64,000 nt of DNA, from positions 1-64,000 of the forward strand of contig JAFXXI010000017.1 in assembly GCA_017542345.1 (NCBI GenBank), written 5' to 3'. Below are positions 59,142 through 64,000 of the stretch, piece by piece. Position 1 is the first letter of the stretch; every line of letters begins with the position of its first letter. The stretch comes from Bacteroidales bacterium (GTDB lineage: Bacteria > Bacteroidota > Bacteroidia > Bacteroidales > P3). The position numbers and the translations under genes are program-made. The notes under the pieces are model-generated. The model searched no databases, was not told where the DNA came from, and saw nothing but the letters and a program-made list of their open reading frames with translations.

Positions 59142-59648
59142 ATGCAGAAATACATCAAAACGATACAGCGCGCTTCGCGCATGGGCTTGTGGGGATCAGT
59201 GGCGGTAGTGATTGCAGCCGCACTGTTCCACTATGTCAGCCCATACCGTTTCTACCCCACCCCGCACACGGCACGGTGGATGCTGATAGCCGGAAGCGTA
59301 CTGGCAGTGCTGGCGCTGAGCATGGCGCTGCTGGTCATCCGCAAGCAGATTCCCACCTTACGGCAGACCGAAGGCCTGGAGGCCAAGCTGGCTGGCTACG
59401 CACAGCATATCCGGTCGCTGTATCTGACCATGCTGGCGGTGGTGGTGCTGATAGTGGCCTTCATGGTGCTGTCGGCACAGAATATTCTGCTGATGCTGGC
59501 TATGCTGGCCACGCTGATGCTCTTCCTAGCCTATCCCAACATGTACCGCATGAAGGTAGAGTTGGGCCTCTCGGACGAGGAGATGAAGAGCCTCTACGGC
59601 GACCGGTATATTGCCGAGGGCGATTCGGGCAAGACGGATGTTAATTAA
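59142..59648 (+). CDS. Hypothetical membrane protein
   Basis: A 168-residue protein with four predicted membrane segments (two near residues 15-65, two near 95-135) and a cytoplasmic-looking polar C-terminus (MKVELGLSDEEMKSLYGDRY). No family recognised. The ATG at 59142 follows the uvrA-linked repeat; upstream in-frame sequence is only that repeat. It lies between uvrA and mnmE, same strand. Confidence 0.75.
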   Translation: MQKYIKTIQRASRMGLWGSVAVVIAAALFHYVSPYRFYPTPHTARWMLIAGSVLAVLALSMALLVIRKQIPTLRQTEGLEAKLAGYAQHIRSLYLTMLAVVVLIVAFMVLSAQNILLMLAMLATLMLFLAYPNMYRMKVELGLSDEEMKSLYGDRYIAEGDSGKTDVN

Positions 59649-59702
59649 TAATAAAAGTGAACACTTTTCGCCTGTTTGCCGTCATATAAGCAGACCGAGA
59701 TT

Positions 59703-61010
59703 ATGAAGCAAAACGATACCATAGCAGCAATCTCCACTCCGATTGGTGTCGGAGGAATTGCCGTTGTCCGCATCAGCGGCGTGGAGGCCTATGATGTCGC
59801 CATCACTCACCTCTCGGTCGCCGTGCTTGAGCCTCGCAAGGCCACATACTGCCGGTTCGACGACATCGACGACGTAGTGGCCACCTATTTCGCCGCACCG
59901 CACAGCTACACAGGCGAGGACACGGTGGAGATTGCCTGCCACGGCTCGCTGTATGTGCAGCAAGCTGTGCTCCAGGCACTGACCGAGAGCGGGGCACGGA
60001 TGGCCCAGGCGGGCGAATTCACGCTACGCGCCTTCGCCAACGGAAAGCTTGACCTGTCGCAAGCCGAGGCAGTGGCCGACCTCATCGACTCTGTCACTCC
60101 GGCACAACATCGGCTGGCGATGAGCCAGCTGCGGGGCGGATACGCACAGAAGCTCAAAGAACTGCGGCAGCAGTTGGTGGACCTCACCGCCCTGCTGGAA
60201 CTCGAGCTCGACTTCTCACAGGAAGATGTTGAGTTTGCCGACCGCAGCCAGCTGCGCGAACTGCTTACCACCCTTCACACCCAACTCACCACGCTCATCC
60301 AGAGTTTCTCCATGGGCAACGCCGTCAAGCGCGGCATCCCCGTAGCCATTGTCGGAGCGCCCAACGTGGGCAAGTCGACACTGCTCAACGCCCTTTTGCA
60401 GGACGACCGCGCCATTGTAAGCCCCGTGCCGGGCACCACCCGCGACACCATAGAGGGGCTGCTCACCCTCGATGGCATCACCTTCCGGCTGATAGACACC
60501 GCGGGGCTGCGTGAAACCGACGACAGCGTGGAGCAGTTGGGGATAGCCCGGAGCCGCAAAGCCTACGAAGATGCCCTCGTGGTGCTGCATGTCCATGACA
60601 CCACGGAGGGAATGGAGGAAATCCACACGAACGACGGCAAGCGGCACATCATAGTGCTCAACAAGTGTGACATGATAGAGGCTGGGCAGCGAGAGGTACA
60701 GGCATGCCATATCAACGTGTCGGCCAAAAACGGCGACGGATTGGAAGCACTCAGGCTGGCGCTGAAGGAGGCCGTGGGCGACCGTGCCGCCGATGACACC
60801 CTGCTAACCAACAGCCGTCACTATGACGCACTGCGCAAGGTGGACGAGGCTCTGAAGCGCGTGGATCAGGCGCTGGACGAGGAAATGCCCGCCGACTTGG
60901 TGGCCGTGGACCTGCGTGACGCACTCTATCACCTCGGCACCATCACAGGAGCGGTTGCCTCGGAGGAGGTGCTGGGAAGCATCTTCGGCAGATTCTGCGT
61001 GGGGAAGTAA
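59703..61010 (+). CDS. mnmE: tRNA uridine-5-carboxymethylaminomethyl(34) synthesis GTPase MnmE
   Basis: With MnmG it modifies the wobble uridine of tRNAs. The 435-residue protein has the folate-binding N-terminal domain (AAISTPIGVGGIAVVRISG, SYTGEDTVEI), a G domain (P-loop GAPNVGKST at about 218-226, DTAGLRET, NKCD) and ends in FCVGK, carrying the catalytic Cys of the FC[IVL]GK motif. The ATG at 59703 is preferred; a TTG nine codons upstream is unlikely. Confidence 0.96.
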   Translation: MKQNDTIAAISTPIGVGGIAVVRISGVEAYDVAITHLSVAVLEPRKATYCRFDDIDDVVATYFAAPHSYTGEDTVEIACHGSLYVQQAVLQALTESGARMAQAGEFTLRAFANGKLDLSQAEAVADLIDSVTPAQHRLAMSQLRGGYAQKLKELRQQLVDLTALLELELDFSQEDVEFADRSQLRELLTTLHTQLTTLIQSFSMGNAVKRGIPVAIVGAPNVGKSTLLNALLQDDRAIVSPVPGTTRDTIEGLLTLDGITFRLIDTAGLRETDDSVEQLGIARSRKAYEDALVVLHVHDTTEGMEEIHTNDGKRHIIVLNKCDMIEAGQREVQACHINVSAKNGDGLEALRLALKEAVGDRAADDTLLTNSRHYDALRKVDEALKRVDQALDEEMPADLVAVDLRDALYHLGTITGAVASEEVLGSIFGRFCVGK

Positions 61011-61051
61011 GGATTTCAAGGAGAATAACTAAACACCATATAGGATACAGA

Positions 61052-62455
61052 ATGAAACACAAACTAATCATACTATTGGCGATACTGCTGCCGACCATGG
61101 CGATAGCAAAGCCCGGCTACAAGCTGACGCTGCAGGTGGACGGCAACACGGATTCGATGATGTTGCTGTGCTACTATCACGCCCAGTTCCACTATGTGCT
61201 CGATACGGCGGTGAACAACGGCAAAGGCAAGTTCGTCTTCAAAGGCAACAAAGAGTTGCACCCGGGTCTTTATTACTTCACCAATGACAAGGGACGGTAT
61301 GTGGAATTCGTCGTCTATGGCGAGAAGCCCGACTTCCAGTTCCACACCGACGACCGATCCTGGACGATGAGCATGAAGGTCAAAGGCTCGCGACAGAACG
61401 AGCTGTTCTACAACTACGAGAGAGCCAGCGAGAGTCTCTACCACGAAATCGAGGTGGCGCGTCCCACCCTAGATTCGGCGGCGCTGGTCGAAATGACGCG
61501 CCGTCAGCATCTGCGCATCGACAGTCTCAAGCTCAACCTTATAGAGCAGCACCCCGAGGCGATGATAAGCAAGATGATGCAGGCTACGAAGCGTATCGAC
61601 GAGGAGGTGCCGGCGTACCACGAAGACGGCACGAAGATGTCGCAACACGAACGCTTTGATTGGTTCATGCACCACTACTTCGACTATATGCCGCTGGACG
61701 ACGACTTTATCATCCGTACCCCCAAGGCCGTCTTCTACCAGCGCTTCAACGACTATGTGGAGAAATACATGCGGGGAATGCCACCCGAGCTGATATGCCC
61801 GCTGCTGGACAGCCTGATCGATCGGGCCGAACCGGCACCCGAAGTCTACCAGTGGCTCATCAACACCCTCACCGAACGCTATCTGCAAAGCAACGTGATG
61901 GTCTATGATGAGGTTTATGTGCACCTGGTGCAGCGCTACTTCGCCACCGGCAAAGTGACATGGCTCACACCCTCTGCCATCGACATGAATGTGGAACGCG
62001 CCACCAAATGGGAGCGCCTGCTGGTAGGCCGCGAGTCACCCGAGCTGATACTCTTTGACACGTTACGCGTCGCCCACTCCCTGCACCGGATGCCAGGGAA
62101 ATATACGCTGCTGCTCTTCTGGAGTCCCACCTGCGGCCACTGCCGCGACATCATTCCCGCGGTATACAAAGTCTTCAATGAGGTGGCCGACAGCCTCAAC
62201 ATGACAGCTTTCGCCATCCTTTCGGAACCCGACGAAGCCACCACCGGCAAATGGAAGAAGTTCCTCCGTGAGCACCATATAGACAATCCCCGCTGGGTGA
62301 ACCTCAACGGCGGCGCGGCTAATATCGACTGGCGCGAGGTATACGACATCACCACCACGCCACAGATATACCTCGTCGAGAACAAGAACCACACCTTCAT
62401 TGCGAAGAAACTCAACGCGCAACTGCTGCGCGACATCAGTAGTCAATTAAAATAA
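61052..62455 (+). CDS. Periplasmic thioredoxin-like protein (DUF4369/DUF5106-type plus TlpA domain)
   Basis: A 467-residue exported protein: signal peptide (1-19), an N-terminal beta domain similar to DUF4369 (YKLTLQVDGNTDSMMLLCYYHAQ, GKFVFKGNKELHPGLYYF), a helical middle part resembling DUF5106, and a C-terminal thioredoxin fold with active site FWSPTCGHCRDIIP and the cis-proline TTPQIYL. Such proteins are common in Bacteroidetes and their clients are unknown. It starts 41 bp after mnmE and 10 bp before the M3 peptidase gene. Confidence 0.87.
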   Translation: MKHKLIILLAILLPTMAIAKPGYKLTLQVDGNTDSMMLLCYYHAQFHYVLDTAVNNGKGKFVFKGNKELHPGLYYFTNDKGRYVEFVVYGEKPDFQFHTDDRSWTMSMKVKGSRQNELFYNYERASESLYHEIEVARPTLDSAALVEMTRRQHLRIDSLKLNLIEQHPEAMISKMMQATKRIDEEVPAYHEDGTKMSQHERFDWFMHHYFDYMPLDDDFIIRTPKAVFYQRFNDYVEKYMRGMPPELICPLLDSLIDRAEPAPEVYQWLINTLTERYLQSNVMVYDEVYVHLVQRYFATGKVTWLTPSAIDMNVERATKWERLLVGRESPELILFDTLRVAHSLHRMPGKYTLLLFWSPTCGHCRDIIPAVYKVFNEVADSLNMTAFAILSEPDEATTGKWKKFLREHHIDNPRWVNLNGGAANIDWREVYDITTTPQIYLVENKNHTFIAKKLNAQLLRDISSQLK

Positions 62456-62465
62456 CAACAACAAT

Positions 62466-64000
62466 ATGAAACACACCCTTATCCTTGCCGCCGCGGCGAC
62501 CCTGCTGCTGGCAGGCTGCAAAAACCAGAAAGACATGGACAATCCTTTCTTCTCGGAGTGGAATACCCCGTATGAGATTCCCGACTTCGGCCGCATCAAG
62601 ACCGAGCACTACATGCCAGCCTTCCGCGAAGGCATGAAACAACAGCAGGCCGAGATTGAGGCCATCGTCAACAACCCCGAGGCGCCCACCTTCGAGAACA
62701 CGGTGCTGGCTTACGAGTACAGCGGTCAGTTGTTGCAGCAGGTCTCGTCGGTCTTCTTCAACCTCTCCGAGTGCGAGAACAGCCCCGAGATGGAGGCCAT
62801 CGAAGAGGAAGTGACGCCCCTGCTCTCGAAGCACGGAGACGACATCGCCCTCAACGCTAAACTCTTCGCCCGCATCAAATCTGTCTACGAGCAGCGCGAA
62901 AGCCTCGGTCTCAATCCCGAGCAGATGCGCCTACTGGAGGAACAGTACAAAGGCTTCGTGCGCAGCGGCGCCAACGTGCCGGCCGACAAGCAGGAGCGCT
63001 TCCGCCAACTCAACGAACAGATTGCCTCGCTCACCATGCGCTTCGCCCAGAACGTGCTGAAGGCCACCAACGCCTACAGCAAGGAACTGCCCGACGGCAC
63101 GAAGGTCACCCTCGACATGCCCACCTGGGAGCCCTTCATGCAGACCTGCCCCGACCGCAAACTCCGCGAGGAGGTGTGGCTCGCCTTCACGGATAGATGC
63201 AAAGAGGGCCAGTTTGACAACACCAAGATTATCGACACCCTCGTCAACCTGCGCCTCGAGCGCGCCAACATCCTCGGCTTCCCGACCCACGCCGACTGGG
63301 TGCTCGACGACTGTCTGGCCAAGACCCCCGAAAACGTCTACCGCTGTCTGATGGACATCTGGAGCCCCGCACTGAAAGTGGCCTGCCAGGAACGCGACAT
63401 CTATCAGAAGATGCTCGAGAAGGACGAGCCGGGAGCCAAGCTACAGCCATGGGACTGGCGCTACTACAGTGAGAAATACCGCGTGGAGAAATACGCCCTC
63501 GACGACGCCGAGGTGCGCCCCTTCTTCTGCCTCGACAGCGTTCGTGAAGGTGCCTTCATGGTGGCCAACAAGCTCTATGGCATCACCTTCACCGAGCGCA
63601 CCGACCTGCCCACCTACGATCCCGAAGCCCGCTGCTTCGAGGTGAAGAATGGCGAAAAGACTATCGGCATCCTCTACATGGACTTCCACCCGCGCGCCAG
63701 CAAGCGCAGCGGCGCCTGGATGACCGAGTTCCGCGGCCAGAAGCGCGACCTCGAGGGTAACAACATCATTCCCATCATCCAGGTGGTATGCAACTTCACC
63801 AAACCCACTGCTGACAAGCCCTCGCTGCTCAACTTCGACGAGAGCGAAACCCTCTTCCACGAGTTCGGCCACGCCCTGCACGGCCTGCTCAGCAAGTGCA
63901 CCTACCCGTCGCTGGCCGGCACCAACGTGCCGCGTGACTTCGTGGAGTTGCCCAGCCAGGTGATGGAGAACTGGTGTCGCCACCCGCAGGTGATGAAAAT
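62466..64000 (+). CDS. M3 family metallopeptidase (Dcp/oligopeptidase-like), lipoprotein, 3'-truncated
   Basis: The first 511 residues of a zinc metallopeptidase. The signal peptide ends in a lipobox (LLLAGC, Cys18), so it should be anchored in the periplasm or outer membrane. NPFFSEWNTPYEIPDF and HYMPAFREGMKQQQAEI are typical of Bacteroidetes M3 peptidases of the peptidyl-dipeptidase Dcp type. The zinc site HEFGH is at 465-469, preceded by ETLF; the third ligand and the C-terminus lie beyond the window. Confidence 0.92.
   Translation, partial: MKHTLILAAAATLLLAGCKNQKDMDNPFFSEWNTPYEIPDFGRIKTEHYMPAFREGMKQQQAEIEAIVNNPEAPTFENTVLAYEYSGQLLQQVSSVFFNLSECENSPEMEAIEEEVTPLLSKHGDDIALNAKLFARIKSVYEQRESLGLNPEQMRLLEEQYKGFVRSGANVPADKQERFRQLNEQIASLTMRFAQNVLKATNAYSKELPDGTKVTLDMPTWEPFMQTCPDRKLREEVWLAFTDRCKEGQFDNTKIIDTLVNLRLERANILGFPTHADWVLDDCLAKTPENVYRCLMDIWSPALKVACQERDIYQKMLEKDEPGAKLQPWDWRYYSEKYRVEKYALDDAEVRPFFCLDSVREGAFMVANKLYGITFTERTDLPTYDPEARCFEVKNGEKTIGILYMDFHPRASKRSGAWMTEFRGQKRDLEGNNIIPIIQVVCNFTKPTADKPSLLNFDESETLFHEFGHALHGLLSKCTYPSLAGTNVPRDFVELPSQVMENWCRHPQVMK

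Noticed and set aside
1..64000. tRNA, rRNA, insertion sequences, prophage or integrase genes
   Set aside because: I read the intergenic gaps and the predicted proteins and found no cloverleaf with a plausible anticodon arm and no transposase or integrase motif; a tRNAscan run would be decisive.

Overview
The window looks like a chromosomal segment from a Bacteroidetes bacterium, most likely an uncultured gut- or rumen-type member of the Bacteroidales with a fairly GC-rich genome. Three things point there. Promoters follow the Bacteroidetes TTTG / TAnnTTTG pattern (for example upstream of 1079, 34998, 54852 and, on the minus strand, 54487). Secreted proteins end in type IX secretion (T9SS) type A sorting domains, and the T9SS regulator PorX is present. 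Many genes belong to families I associate with Bacteroidetes (DUF6029, Omp28, DUF6427, DUF6913, FISUMP-type lipoprotein, HU/SPOR protein, the Bacteroidetes TraR/DksA type, S16 with an acidic tail). I found no rRNA, tRNA, CRISPR array, prophage or transposase.

Layout. 1-954: end of a 2-oxoacid:ferredoxin oxidoreductase beta subunit, closed by a terminator. 1079-7457: a secreted S8 protease, then a tightly overlapping block (membrane protein, rnhB, DUF6913, dapA, polyprenyl synthase) and a TlpA thioredoxin. From inside the protease gene to the tlpA end, codon use is strongly C-ending. 7614-15408: DUF6029 protein, Omp28 lipoprotein, MATE exporter, patatin/Omp85-type protein, a GNAT-HD fusion and DUF456. 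15415-18418 (minus): alkaline phosphatase, short-chain fatty acid transporter, adenine phosphoribosyltransferase. 18606-24853 (minus): a redox/Tat module comprising a hemerythrin-LuxR regulator, a polyferredoxin with an internal twin-arginine motif, YitT, a Tat-signal Fe-S aldo/keto reductase, a small TatA-like protein, TatA, TatC and a lipoprotein. 24968-30410: lipoprotein, B12-type radical SAM protein, TonB receptor, FISUMP lipoprotein with a strongly folded leader. 30709-34544 (minus): queG (short), THUMP methyltransferase, YihY/BrkB, nadC. 34998-41101: dNK, kdsB, HU/SPOR protein, trmB, yebC, rsmI, mgtC. 41267-52030: a 2558-residue CUB/FN3 T9SS cargo, porX, glmM. 52115-54487 (minus): histone H1-like/DksA fusion, rimM, rpsP. 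54852-64000: secreted hypothetical, uvrA, membrane protein, mnmE, a thioredoxin-like lipid/cell-envelope protein, and the start of an M3 peptidase.

The best candidates for undescribed biology are: (1) a dispersed intergenic element built from 11-bp units that keep their phase over up to 14 units and would give evenly spaced G-tracts on one strand (four loci); (2) a second class of low-complexity repeats that start at or next to stop codons (at least six genes), with two apparently translated copies in protein linkers; (3) the hemerythrin-LuxR / polyferredoxin / Tat redox module; and (4) a roughly 110-nt imperfect inverted repeat in the probable leader of the FISUMP lipoprotein gene. Everything here was read by eye; no database or folding program was used.
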